64,000 nucleotides of DNA, from NCBI RefSeq assembly GCF_020080835.1, contig NC_058159.1, positions 7,068,001 to 7,132,000 of the forward strand, read 5' to 3'. Below the pieces are notes generated by a model, which saw only the letters and a list, made by a program, of their open reading frames with translations, did not search any database and was not told where the DNA came from. Source of the DNA: Cotesia glomerata (Eukaryota > Arthropoda > Insecta > Hymenoptera > Braconidae). This document shows positions 23,901 to 38,700 of this stretch, piece after piece (position 1 is the first letter of the stretch; the number at the start of each line of letters is the position of its first letter). Position numbers and translations under genes: made by a program.

Positions 23901-26185
23901 ACGATATTTCACGATACTCGGCCGATACTTAAAGATCGGTTACCAGTCTTGGCCCAGTATCGGGCCGATCTTCATTTTTTGTATGGCTTGCATGAAATCA
24001 CAGTTACCAAAGATTTGCCGAAGTACGGTTTACCGAATTTGGGCGTAGCTTGGAAAAACTACGGCAGTGCCGAACTTTGGCTTACCTATATTGGAATTAA
24101 TAAGGCGTCAATTAGGCTTGCCAAAGTTCAGAAAGCCAAACTTGCCCCGAATTGATTGTTCGGCAATGCTTCACGAAATTTCTAGTCGGGTAGTTTTTTA
24201 TCCGTTAAAGTTGGGAGATTAATATTGAAAAAAATAATTAAAGTCTCGACAAAATTTTGTCCGCCATAAAAACCCGTGTATAAGGAGATAAAATATGTGA
24301 TTTTTAAAATTTAATATCTAAGTAACTAAATGGTGAATCTTTTTTAAATTTTGAGATTAGATAAATGACGTATTTATTTATACGTATACTTAATTTCAAA
24401 GCTCAAAGTTGGAAATTATCTTTTACATTAGATTCGCTCGAACCTCCTTAAATTTGATTAGAAAAAATACGATATTACTATTGTAAAAAGTAAGAAATTA
24501 AAATTTCCAGTGCTGACTCTGTTTCTTTCCAATAGAAGTATAGCAAATTTTGCAATACTTGAATTGGAATGTTTTTCAATTAATGTAAATGATGGCCGTG
24601 CACAGCGCTAAATTTTGAATTTACCTAAATGTTGAAGGACATTGATAGTAGTTTACCTCGGATAGCGTAGAGGGAAAGTCTCTGACTGTCAACAAAGAGT
24701 TCTGAGTTTGGTCCCCGGATTGGACGAAAGTTCTGATTCCTTTTGTCGGTTACTGTAAAGGTACCAATTAGTCCAACCTCCGATCTTTCTCCCTCCCCAA
24801 AATTTCTTTTAAAAAAACCGATTGTAAATTTTTACAATAGTTCAATTGTAAAGTTCACAAATACATATTGTATAATTTTCTCTATAGTATTTGACTTTTT
24901 AAGTCTCTTGCTAGTCTTGTTTGTTGGATAAAATTTACAATAGTAGATAATAAAATAGTAAAAATCCCTTCAATTTTCTTTCCGTGTACATTTGATTTAT
25001 TTTGTTAAATTTTTTACCTCAGTAATTTGATCATAATTATTTTCTTATTAGCAAAAAAATTATTTATATTATTTTATTTTATTTTAATGGAAATTATTAA
25101 TGCAAAATATAAAATTTTTAATAATTATATAATTTTTTAATTAATATTTATTTTAAAATATTAATTTAAAAATTTTATTTTATTGTTGAAATAAAATTAT
25201 TATTAATATAAAAGTTAATTATTAGGCAATGTATCAATTTAAAAAGAGTTAATATTAAATATTCAAAAGATGTAAATTAAAATGTAAAATTCCCAAAGCG
25301 CTGAGAAATAGAGCCATAATCTAACCGAAAATAACAAACAGTATCTACAATAGAGTAAAATATAAAGTGTACGGTGGTCAGAATTTATATCCTTAGGATT
25401 GGAGATAACTCTCACGAGTAAAGGCGTAAATTAAACGTCTAATAAATTCCAAAAACAAAGATTTAAATTCAGCCTATTAAATAACATATTTTTCATTCTA
25501 AAAGTAGTTAATGTGCATGGGTTACTTTTAACAAGAATGTGATCATAAATCGCTCGACGAGCTGGCTCATAAATAACCCCTGGATGTCTAATATTTTGAT
25601 AATTAACATGTAATTTATGCGTATAAATATATGGAGGTTAGTGTAATAATAATTGGAAACAAATGACGTCGACATTCTCGGGGTTACATTGCAAGAGCGT
25701 AAATTGGGTGTCATCCCTGATTTGATAGGTAGCATTATGATCTGCCCCAGAATATAGCTGACATGTGAGTGCACTCGACAGTAGTCAAACAATAATTCTG
25801 TTAATGCCAGCAGACGTGCGTCAAATTCATATTAGTTTGACGAATGTTCATTACGTATATAAATAACTTGTAAGTGTTATCCATTTCAAATGTAGATACA
25901 TCAAACATCATACATCTCGGTTAACTTCAAATCAATACACGTATCAGTTATAATTAATCGACTATTGTATCAACAACACTTGCCGTCACTCATATGTCGG
26001 TTTTTAAGTGTTTATACGCTTATAAATTACAATTTCAATTTTTAACTTCCCGCTAAGAAAATTGAAAATTTTCAAAAATCGGGAAGTTATTGTTTTAACC
26101 CCGTTTTTCGAAAATCAAGTTTTCATCAGATCTCGACATTTTGAGGTCCTAGGAAGCTTTCCTGACTATTTTCGCGGTGATGTCA

Positions 26186-26261
<76 letters not shown>

Positions 26262-29200
26262 CTCTCATAACTTTTGAACAGATCATCCGATTCGATCGAA
26301 ATAAGCGGCGTTTTGAAGAGTTCCTTTGCCCCTAAAATTCTGATACTAATTTACAGAATTTGAGTCGATCAATTTTGAGAAATCTCAAAAATAAAATTTC
26401 CAAAAATTCGTTTTTTTGAAATATCTTTTAAACGGCTAAACCGATCAATTCCAAAAACTAATCAGCTCTTAACCTCAAAAAACCACGTCAATTGCCACTA
26501 GCCCGATCAAAATCGGTTAATTTGTTCGTGAGATATCGTTGTCGACAAAATTGAAAAAAATTTTTTTTTTTCAGAATTTCTATGAAATTTTTAGTCTGAT
26601 CAGTTTACGCTTAAAGATTTTTAAAAGAACTAAAAAAACTGCGTTGAATGCCGTAAACCGCGAGAAAATCGGTTAATTCATTCAAAAGTTATTGCGGTTT
26701 GAAAATTCAAAAAATAGTGTTCTATAAAACTTCCATTAGCCTTTTGAGCTCGAAGAGCTCAAAAACACAGAACAGCGGTTTATTTGAGCTCGGAGAGCTC
26801 AAAATTACACATAAATTATATTTTTGAGCTCGAAGAGCTTAAAAAATAAGTGAATTGATGAGCACTTAGGTATGAAGGTAGCGGGAAGTTGCAGGGATGG
26901 CCTTTAGGGTCAACCGTTTTCCTAATTTTTTTTTATATAAAAAAAAATGTTTTTTAATGGTTCTACTTTTGAGTAATTAAAAATATGGTCTAAAAAATTT
27001 TTAAGTTTAAATTCTGGGTTAAGTTTTGATGATACGAAAAAAATATTATGAGATCTTTTTTGTAGAAAATTTAACTCTCTATACAAAAATAGTACTTGTC
27101 AATTTTTTTATATCTCGTAGTCTTGAGCTGGAATATTAAATCAAACTGAAAATTCCATGAAAGTACTGAATAAAATTTTGAATATCCAAAAATTTTTACG
27201 GATTAAAGTATTTAAATAAAAAAAAAAAAAAATAATTTATGATAAAAATGAAATTTATTTCCATATGAAAGAAAACCCTCGGTTGAATTCACCAAATTTT
27301 TTAGCGTTGTTAAATTTAACGTGAATTCAGAAGCGGCAATAAAAATATAAGAGGTTCAATATTATATGACGATATAAAAAAAGTACAAGAGAATCTCATT
27401 GATGCACAGAGCAGCTATCACAGTTCAAAGATCACTCAGATGTTACCGGAGCTCACTTATATCCTAAGTGAGTTTCTCGAAAGCCGCAGTACAAAATAAA
27501 AAAATTCTAAAAAAAGTTTAAGCCCGTTCAGGAGTGTGAGAGTGTAGTTGGGTGTGTAATGAAAAAGAAAGTAAATAGCGGACCAACGGGAAAAGGGAAG
27601 CTCGATGCTGGAAGATGGATAAAGGGCGAAAGAGGAAAAAGTACGTTAACCGGAAACTATCCGAGACTCTGTGGAGCCAGCCGAGAGCAGGTGGCTTCCT
27701 ACTGAACTTATTAGCTGGAAGCCGGAGTCGAGTAGTGACGAACGATGAGAGCCCTCTCGACACAATGGGATGCCATCAGCAATGTAAAACGATTTTCCTC
27801 CAAGTTCATTGTCGAACCGCGATCAATTCTACCCACAAGAGACTTTTAATTTTTTACTCTCCGTACTTTTTTAAATTTACCTTCATTAATATTTATTGTC
27901 TTTGCTTTCTTCCTATCTGTGAATTTTTCCTGTCCTTCTCTTTACGCATCGCCCTCTTCATTATAATTGCAATTACCAATTATCATTTAGATCGACACTG
28001 AAATTTTTATTTTTAAAAATAATCGTTTTTACAGATTGTTTATTTACAGGAATGAATTATTGGAATCCTTGACATTCCACTAAATTTCCCAGAGGACTCT
28101 GCATAACATTATCTTTTATTACAGCTTATGTGTCGTTTATTTTTATTACTTATTGTTTTTATAATGTCACGACGCATAGACTCGGTTTAAATTTCCTTCT
28201 TTTAAATGAGGGTGCTTTTATTAAATTAAAAATTTTTATTTTTTTTAAATAATAATTTTAATTTTAAATTTTTATCGAACGTTGAAAAAAATATTTCGCG
28301 GTATTAAGGTAGTACCCTCGCCAAAGTCGTTTTCTTAGGATTTTTTTTTTAATTTTGGCAGATTAATGTTCATATAATTCTGCGTCGATTGGCGCAATTT
28401 GAGAATTTTTGACCATCTAGTTTCCGAGATATTTAATTTCAAAGTTTGAGTTTTGAACGCTCTCATACATTACAGTATACGGGATATCGAAAAATTTACC
28501 TACAAATATTTTTATATCTTAGAAACTTTTCTTAGGATCTTTTTAAAAAACTAGAGTAACGTTAACTAACAACTTAACAATTTAAAAAAAAAAAATTAAT
28601 TGATAATTACCACACAGTTTCAGAGATATTTATTAATAAGTAATGAAAAATTTACCAGACTTTAACCGAGGAGGGGATACGTTAATAAAGCTGTGGCAAC
28701 AGCGCAAGTTTTGTGAGCCGCAAAAGAAGTATGAGACGCGCATGCGCTGACAAATTTGAAAAGTTTAATTTACGTTAGGTGTAATATTATAGTTATTAAT
28801 TTTATTTATTTAAAAAAAAAAAAAAACTATGATTATTTTATGAAAATAAGTATTTTTTTATGATACTAAAGTTAGTCGACATTTTTAATTTTTTTTTTTT
28901 TTTTTTAATAATTAAATAAGAAAAAAATTTTTTTTTTATATTGTATTTACAGTTTTTCAAGTTTTTTTCAAGTGAAATTTTTTTTTATTTTTTTGTAATC
29001 ATTTTTTCAATAAAAAAAAATTCTAAAAATTTTTAAATGTCGGCTGAATTATTTTAATTTTTTTATATTTATTAAAAATTCAAAAGTTAACAATTTTAAT
29101 ATAATAATATATATTAATCTTTCATAAGTTATAAAAATAATAGTCAGATGAAATAATAAAAAATACTTAAATTTAAAATCAGTTAATACATATAAACACA

Positions 29201-32200
29201 AAAATTTAATTACTTATTTTTCTGAAAAAACAAAACAATATTGTCAATTATTTTTTTTCTATTTGTTATTTGTATAGTTATTTCCATATGTGCTAGAGAT
29301 TTCTGTCGTTTTTCAAGGACTTTTTTTCATGAATCGTCTTTTATATGTCGATTTTTCAGACATTGTTACTATATTTCCAAATAAATGTATGTAAATAAAT
29401 AAATAAACGCATGTATCAAAACAGAGGTTAGTCTACAGCTAGTCCAAAACACTACAGTATAACCACTATAAAATATCTTAATGCTCACGCAGTGTTGCCA
29501 GATTTTTCAAACGATCAGTTTTTCGTTCGTGATTGGCTGAAATAAGTACATAAACAGCAAAAAGTTTTAGGCTTGTCAATAATGACTATCCGGTATGTGT
29601 ACCGTATACTCTAGCATAAACTTTTGACGACGGAAGTCGCGAGGGTAATACCTTAAAGCAATAATAATAATAAATAATATTTTTTTCCGCAATTACTTCA
29701 GAAATATTAAAATTTACTGAAATAATTGAAAACAAAAAGTTTTTTCAATGTGTTGAAAAAAAAATTGTAAAACAAAAATTATTTTTAAGAAAAAAAAATT
29801 TTGAATGTTACAATTTTTTTTATTGGAAAAAAATTCTACTATAAATCATTAAAGAGACGATTTAAATTTATGAAGAAAAAAATCTCATTAAAATAGCAAA
29901 AAAATAAATGACATATAGTTTAAATAAATGGTTAAATCTGAATAAAAAAAATTAATAAACCAAAAGAGTTTCTTTGAGTATTTGATTTAGCCTGGGGCAA
30001 GTTTTTTTTACAATAATTGAATACTCTTGGCATAAAGTTTAACCCAGGAATTCAATTTCAGTTATAATCAAAAGTTATATTAAATATATATTCAAGTACA
30101 AATAACGTTTTTTAGATTTAAATTATCCATTGTATCGATTATTTAGTAAGATTAAATTTAAAAAGACAAGAAATAAGTAGGACAAACTGGTGGCTCGAGA
30201 AACTGGGTGAAAAGTTTCCGTAAAAAGTATCGGTTATTTTAAAAAACAGAATAATAGAAGATTAACAGAGAATTCAATAAAGAAAGGATAATTAGAAACG
30301 TGATTAATTGTAGACGGAAACTTTTTAATTTGCTCAGGTTAACTTTTATTTCTTTAATTAAATTCTCAGTGAGAGAATACACTATCTAAATATATTCTTA
30401 AATAAACTAAAAAAATATTGAGCAGCGAAAGACCGAATCGATTTTAGGTCACTCTCGCTGAGACCCGAAGAAATAAACTATTATTTTTATTAAGAGCAAT
30501 TAAATTGTCAGCGGCAACCGGATGCATGTGTAGATTAAATGTTTGGTGTATTTGTTTCTCCCCCCCCCCCCCCTACTAAGCCCTGTTAGACGTTACTTGT
30601 AACGTGTAATGCAGCCAAGTGCACCAGTCTTATGCAGAGACAAACCTTTCGTGCTAGACCGGCTTTTCAATTTCAAGAAGCGTGAGCTAACATTAATTAT
30701 CACGACACCATGCTCGTAAAACTTACTTTTACATAACACCTTCTTTGTACATATATGCACAATCTGTCCTCTAACTTTTCATCGGATTTGTTCCTTCAAT
30801 CCTTTACTTAATAGTTAACTGATAATCTCTTATCACTTATTCAATATTCCTTGATATCGTTATTAATTAATAAGTATAATATTTATTTAATAATATGGCT
30901 GCATAAACGCGGAAAAAAATTAAAAAATTAATTTTACAGTTTGAAATAATATTTTTATAAATTTAATTTTGAATATTTATTTTTACAGTTTAATTAAAAT
31001 ATTTTTTTTATAGAGTTGGAAAAATTATAATCCAAAAATTTAATAATAATAAAAGAGAGTAATTTTCAATACAAAATATTATTAAAAAAATTCTAGAAAA
31101 TTTTTTATTTATGTTACAATTTAAAAAAAAGTAAAAATTTTCATAATTTAAAATAATTTTATAAAAAAAAAATTTATATCAATTTTTTTTCACTAAGAAT
31201 TCAGTGAATATTATTTTAACTACTAAATTAGGAATTTTTTTTTTGTAATTTTCGAAATTCTGTCAATAAACTTTACCGAGCCTACCATAAAATGAATAAA
31301 TTATTATTTTCTAACTTTAACGAATCAGAAGTCGCGCAATTACCATAATAATTTTTATTAAAAATTTCTATTCATGTACGTTTTTCTAAAGCATCAAATA
31401 ACTTTCGATATTTTTTAACGAGTCCTCACTTCTGAATGCTGATACCTGAAATATTTTCATATTTTTTTCCAGCTCGATAAAGTATACTCTGCACATCATA
31501 GAATATGTCACTAATGCGTGTAAAATTTTTTTCCAAATTCAATGAGTTCACGTCGACTCAAGCTTCAATATTCAACATTATTTATTATTTAAAACTTTTA
31601 AAAAGTTTCGCTTATTAAAAATTATTATAAAACTTGTTTCTAGCGACGCCATTAATCATACGAAGTAAAGAATTGATGTAGCATTAACAAGTACCCGAGA
31701 AAACTGTAATGTTTTCCGACTGAAAAGGGTGAAAAAAAGTTTTTCAATAAATTACCGTCCGATTGAAACTCCAAACCTGAAACGTATTACACAAAATTTT
31801 CAATTACAATGTAATGAGAGAAACGGATTGTCAAGTTCTGCTTAACAATTTGCAATTTACAATTCGATTTCCATTTCCCTTCGCGCACTCATTACATTAC
31901 CGAGACTTTTTCGTCATTCTCCTTCGAGAAAGCAATTGTTCACCCGGTAATTCTATAAGTTAAAAGTGTGACAAAAGGAGCCGTCATACCCAAGAAAATG
32001 CTTCTCAGAAGCATCCAGTCGAGTGAAATTTTTTGTTGGCTCAACACTTGACACATAAATTCGCCGCTGCACTTTTTAAATTCCTTAATTGTTTAAATTT
32101 ATTATTTTCCTCGGTCTGTGTTTCACGATGGTGCTTTTAATCAAGAAAATGATGTAAAAAAAAACCAATACAATTTGAAATAATTTTCATGTATATTTCA

Positions 32201-35200
32201 TCGTAACAATTCCAAACGATTGAACAGGAAATAAATATATCCTTGCTCGAGAAAGTAAAATGAAATAAGACAATGTATTTGTCTAGTGGACTGTAACTGC
32301 TTATAAAGTACCGGTCCTTTTACTTTGTCTTTTTCTCCCGAGTCCTGAGAAAGTAAAGCGAAGGAAAACTCGAAAAAAAGCTTACCTCTACTCTCCAGTG
32401 ACATAACTCTCGAGAAACCTCACCGAGTTAACTATATTTATTTTATTTATTTTTTAACAGTATCAACCAGCGAGTTTTCTGGTTCTGACATCCCAGTAGT
32501 TGTCACCGCTGTGTGTGGTCAACTGTGAATTACCGGAATTAATTCAACCAGTACACAATGTACATCCAACCAAACCGTCCAGTGAGTCTATGGATGGACT
32601 GTGAGAGATATACCTCCGATTACTTTAATTCAACAAAAAAATCAGGAACAGTTACTTATAAAATAAAAAATCCTTCCAACGTAATCCCACATAAATTTTT
32701 TTCATTTTAAAATCCCCTTTGTAGCATTCGTATTCGTGTATCAATTCGCTCCGATGCACCATTTATTTTAATATTCTACATCGTAAAGCCGATTCTGAGT
32801 GAACTAAAAAATTTCATCAAACTCAGCGGTTCTATTCTCTGTCGGCTTAATTCTCCAGCATTTTCCTCATGGATAAAAGTGAAAAGTAACGTATAACACC
32901 GGTTATTTAATAACCGGAAATTAGTAGTTGAGAGCAAATAAAGGAAAGGAAAGGATTTAATGATTAATTTGTGAGGAAAAGTATTAAGTTTCGATAAGCA
33001 CTTTTAAAACAATCGCGTGGTATCGGGCTCGCGGATCTAAACTCACCAAGGTTAACCCGGGAACCTTGACTCGTTTAATAATCAAATAAAATTCATCACC
33101 TATCAACTCTTTAGATGGATTATATCTCGACTTACATACTGGTTATCGATAAAAGCTACCCGTTAGGAATTATTAACAACTAAATAAATTTTATTTTTTA
33201 ATTAGAAGCGTGAAATGTTCGATTTTTTTTTATTTAATTCTTGAATTTTTTAATTTTGGTTAATTTTTATTTACAAATAATTCTTATGATCGGATAAAAA
33301 ATTAATAAATATTTATTTTGTTAATTATTGACATTGTCTTTGCCAAAATCATTTATTGTAAAAATACACGGAAAAAAGAAAACTCGAAAAATTACAGTAT
33401 ATAATGCAATGTGGCGCTTCGTGATGAAAACTGGAAAAATTACAGTTTCAGATTGTAATTATTACAGATTTTATAAGAATCACATTGCAGAATGTAATAT
33501 TTACATTGAAAGCTCTGAATATTAAATTAAAAAATTAAATTTAGAAAAATGTTATTTCAAACTGTAATTTTTTTACACAGTAAAAAATTTTGCTTCATTA
33601 CGTCAAAAAATTTTGTGTTAAATATTTAACACTTTTATGTATAAATTTAACATTTATTGTGTTGAATTAACACAGAAAAGTGTTAAATTAACACAAAAAA
33701 GTGTTAAATATTTAACATAAAAATTTTTAACACAAAATTTTTTGACGTATTGACGTAAAATTTTTTACTGTGTCGTTTTGATTACGACGGGGCCGATTTT
33801 ACATTTTATACTGTAATTTTTCGAGTTTTCTTTTTTCCGTGTATATATTCAAATTTTGCCTAACTTTTTTGTGTACATTTTATATATTTTTAAATATAAT
33901 TGAAGTATGTAAAAAATACAAATATAAAATTATTAAAAAAATATATTTTATAAAAATTACAATAAATATTTTTCATAGAAACAAAAAAGCTTTATTAATT
34001 AAATCATCATTTTTATAATAATAATAATGAAAAAAATCAAACCGTTGGCACAATTAGATTACATTACATTGCAAACTCGTCTAACAAATTTAATAAAATG
34101 AATAATATTTACTCTATTAGAAGCAGAGTTGTTAATAAAGCTGTAAGTTAGTTAAAGCAAATTAGTATTCGGAAATCTATAGCCAACCGGAGTAAGTTTG
34201 ACGAAGTAACCGGACACCGGACAGGAAAACATAAGCCATATATCTATAGCTGAATAGAAAGAACAAGGTAGACGTCAAGTGGATATTTGATAAGAGCAAA
34301 CATTAAACGCCGGAGCTGGCGTGAATTAAAAATAAGCATATGCATAAGCCAGTCTGTATGAATGTTTGAATGTCTGAATGTATATATAATATATAAATAT
34401 AGAATAGATGTGAGCAGACTGACCTTAACATTTCCATACTTCCACGTGAAAAGGATAACAACTGGGAGACACGCTATGACACAGCATTCCAGAATAAGCA
34501 GCGCCGTCCTCATAAGCCAATTTAAGGATACCACACACGGAGACCCATTTTCGCAGTACTCGCAGCCTTCTGCACACGGAAGACACTCGAAAATTCCGTC
34601 CATCGAGTACTGGCTGTGCTCGCCCTGTGGAAACAATTTAAATAATTAATTATTTCCCGACTGGAATAACATTTGTTCTCAGGCTATGTGTCTCCTTACC
34701 ACTACTACTATTCTGGTCTCTATTTTAGCAACAGAAGCAGAGAAGAGGTTACTCTATAGCTTGTTGATTTTATTAAAAAAAATTTTGATCAAAACTTTAA
34801 TTTTTTTTTTTATCAATCTCATTATAATTATGATTATGATTGCTATTGTCTAATATTTATTATTAAAAATCTAAAAGGAGCTTAAGCTTCAGGAGCAAAT
34901 AAAATTATTTATCAGAACTAATTGCGGGATTAATATGTTTTATTTTATTAACTTGAGTGAAAATGAATCCGAGATTTGCTGTCTCTGTCTGCGATAAATA
35001 TTTCGGGCGAACTTTAACTCGTGAAACCACCGCTTAAGATTCATAAATTATAACTCATTTGACCTGTGTCCCTCCAACTCTATATCCGGCGGTCGGATAC
35101 TCACGTATATTCATTAAACATCCTATCACGAAAGCTTCTCTGGTTCATGCGACTGTTGTTTAGTTGTATTCCACCACAACGGCACAACGCCGGACAACAG

Positions 35201-35636
35201 TGTAATTATTTTGCCTCATGTACTCTGTTATCGGCTATATTTACATTTTTTAACGTTAAATATGTATGATAATAGAGTTTATAACTTGCTATTATTAATG
35301 AGAAAGAGTATAACTATTATTCCATGATATTATCCGTTTATAGTTAGTTGTTCCGCTTTTTTATTCCTCATTATATTTTTATAAGGGATAGTTAACATTT
35401 GTAATTATTTATATAATAGGTTTAAATTAAAATTCCAGATTAAATATCAAACAAATGATATTGTAAACTACCAGTTGACCCGTCTGAACATTTTACACGA
35501 CACCGTGATCAAATAACGAGTGAAAATTTTATACTAGAGTAATGAAACTGCTATTAAAAATAAAAAACTGTTTTAATAAATATTTACATCTAATTATTTT
35601 CTCCTAAAAATGTTATTTTAATTTTATTTTAATTAA

Positions 35637-35702
<66 letters not shown>

Positions 35703-38700
35703 AGCTATTCTATAGATAAATTGACTCATCACGATATCTCTGGAACTATCAGACCTAGAGACTTGAAATTTGATAGGAATATTACTTTTGCCATGTAGAG
35801 GTCAGCTAAGAACGGATTTAAAGAAATTCCTCCCCCAAAGGGATTTGCGGGGGCGTTAACAATGAAAAATTCCCGTTTTTAAACTATAGCTCCTATCGAC
35901 TCCAAATTTGGTAGGAATCTTCTGTAAGAGATGTAGAAATAATCTATGAAGGAATTTTACGATATCTCACCTCCACAGGGGGTTGCGGGGGTGGCTATTA
36001 ACAATGAAAATTTTTAATTTTGAGGCTATAGCTCCTATCGACTTAAAATTTGATAGGAATCTTCTGAAAGTGATGTAAAAATAATTTATGAACGAATTTC
36101 ACTATATCTCACCCCTACAGGGGGTTGCGGGGATGGCTGTTAACAATGAAAATTTTTAATTTTCAAGCTATAGCTCCTATCAACTTCAAATTTGGTAGGA
36201 ATCTTCTGTAAGTGATGTAAAAATAATTTATGAACGAATTTTACGATATTTTACTCCCACAGGAGGTTGCGAGGTTGGGTGTTAACAATAAAAATTTAAA
36301 ATTTCTGAGCTGTAGCTTTTATAAGCTCCAAATTTGGTAAGAATCTTCTGTATGTGATGTGAAAATGATCTAAAAGCGGATTTTATGACAACCTACTCCC
36401 AATATGGATTGCGGAGATGGGTGTTAACAATTAAAATTTTAAATTTCCAAGCTATAGCTCCTTTAAGTTCCAAATTTAGTGAGAATCTGCAATATGTGAG
36501 GTAGAAATCATCTAAGAGCGGATTTTATGACAACCTACTCCCAATATGAATTGCGGGGGTGGGTGTTAACAATGAAAGTTTTAAATTTCCAAGCTATGGG
36601 TCCGACATGCTCCAAATTTGGTAGCCGTCTTCTATATGTGATGTAGAAATAATTCATGAACGAATTTTACCGTATCCCACCCCAAAAAAGATTGCGGGGG
36701 CGTTAACAATGAAAAATTCCCGATTTCATACTATAGCTCTATAGACTCCAAATTGGGTAGGAATTTTCTGTAATAGATATAGAAATAATTTAGGAACGAA
36801 TTTTACGATAGCTCACCTCACAGGGGTTTGCGGGAGTGGGTGTTAACTATTAAAATTTTTTAATTTCCAAGCTACAGCTCCTATAGTCACCAAATTTGGT
36901 AGGAGTTTTCTATTTGTGACTTAGAAATGATCTAAGAGCGGATTTTACGACGAACCACCCCTAATAAGAATCGCGGGGTGGGGGTGTTAACAATAAAAAA
37001 TCTTAATTTCGAAATATAGCCTCTGAAAACTCAAAATTTGGTAGGAATATTTTATTTCTCATGTAGAGATCATCTCAAAATGAATTACAATAAAGTCTAC
37101 TCCCGATACGGATTGCGGGGGTGGGTGTTAAAATCTAAAATTTTAATTTCCAAACTGTAACTTCTACAGACTCTAAATTTGGTAGAAATCTCCGTGTATA
37201 ATATCAAGTTCAACTGAGAATGGATTTTCTCGAATTCTAACTCCAAAAGGAATTGCGGGGGCATTAACAATGAGAAGTTCCCTTTTGTAATAGCTCTTAT
37301 AGACTCCAAATTTGGTAATAATCTTCTATATGTGATGTTGAAATAATCTAAGCAGATTTTACGATGAACCACTTCTAATAAAGATTGCGAGGGTGGGTTA
37401 ATAATAAAAAAATTTTAATTTCCAAAATATAGCTTCTAAAAGCTGTAAATTTGGTAAGAATCTTTTATTTGTCATGAGGAGATCATCTCAAAACGGATTT
37501 ATATTAGCAAAGCTTGAAAAAGTAGTGATATGACACATCCCGAGGCAATACCGAAATATTTTCCGTAAGTGTTTGACGTGTCGAGATGAAAAAATTTTCG
37601 TTTATAGTTCTGTATTGTTTTGTGTCGATATTATATTTCACTCGAGGATATCCTGCTCGCTTTTTTAAATACAAATACGAAAAAGTCATTTCGACCAATA
37701 TTTCCATCTGCTGATATAAATTATCAACTTTCAATCAAATTCGTGATTAATTGAAGCATGTGTGTAATTATTACGATTTATTGACTGGCATGAATAATTA
37801 TGAAATATGTCATTTTCATTTGATCTTCGAAACAAATAGATTAAGATTAATAAAAATTCAATTAGTGTAAAATGAAATTATCGTCGCAGGATTATTATAA
37901 TATAAAATTAATAATATTTTGTCAATGATTAAACAGTTATTTCAGCAATTCACATACAATTATTGATACAATTAAACCCACATGAGATATCCCATTTTTT
38001 TTAACGATTAATTTCTATTGATGAAAATTTTAAATGAAAATAGCAGCTATTTAATGTCTTTTTCATTAATTAACTATTATATTGGTAAAGTCAATTGAAT
38101 AGATATTTTGCAGTTAAAAGTACACATTGCAACATGTATGATTAAATAATGACCAATTAGCAGTAAAATACTGGTCAATTCACATGAATTTTGACAGGTT
38201 CAATTCAAATAATACCAATTCAATATCAATATATTTAATTGCCGAATAATTCACATTGACAAAATGATCAAAGAAACTTTGAATTAAAATTGAATTAAAA
38301 TTTTTATAAAAAACTATCAATTAGTTTTTATTAATAAAAATTAATTAACCTTTTGATCAATTAAATTCAACCCCATAAATATTATCGACATCCGGGAAAC
38401 TTTCATTACTCGGTAACTTTTAGAATATCAGAGAACTAATGTAATATAGAGAAAGTAATAGTAAATGACGTTAACAATAAATAATATATATAAAAATCTG
38501 GAAAAGTTTGATGTGACTAACCCACGAGAGGTTTCTCGAGTAGATGAAATCACAAAAGTTTCCTTCCTTTCTTCTCAGATATGTTCCAATGAAGTGGAAA
38601 GTTCGGAGTGTAACACACTTGAGGTTGGGAGCCCAAATGGACTAAGGGATTAGCTTTTATTGCTCGGGGAATTTGATAATTACTGAGTAGCCACTACACT

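Larger units (their letters stand above)
23296..24986. mobile_element. MITE G, outermost of three nested elements
   Basis: TIR CACGGAAAAAAATT-like at 23296 and its complement ending 24986 (AATTTTCTTTCCGTG), each abutting TA. The words ATTGTAAA/TTTACAAT recur in the body. Without the inserts its own length is about 700 bp. Same terminal type as elements J, L and K. Confidence 0.75.

Noticed and set aside
23848..24155. Two overlapping short frames inside MITE G3
   Set aside because: Open only because the element is GC-richer; no recognisable product and no start context.
26062..26259. 65-residue frame ending in alternating Val-Cys
   Set aside because: It is translation of the (GT)n microsatellite inside the terminal-hairpin repeat.
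26044..26921. Helitron assignment for the terminal-hairpin repeat
   Set aside because: The hairpin lies at the very end and no TC start or CTRR end is evident on either strand; left unclassified.
27615..28001. 128-residue plus-strand open frame
   Set aside because: No domain, no splice or promoter context, hydrophobic half produced by AT-rich codons; opposite strand to the host gene.
35701..37500. A CRISPR-like or coding repeat array
   Set aside because: Unit length is 140 bp without a repeat/spacer pattern, units drift throughout, and no frame persists; this is a eukaryotic satellite.
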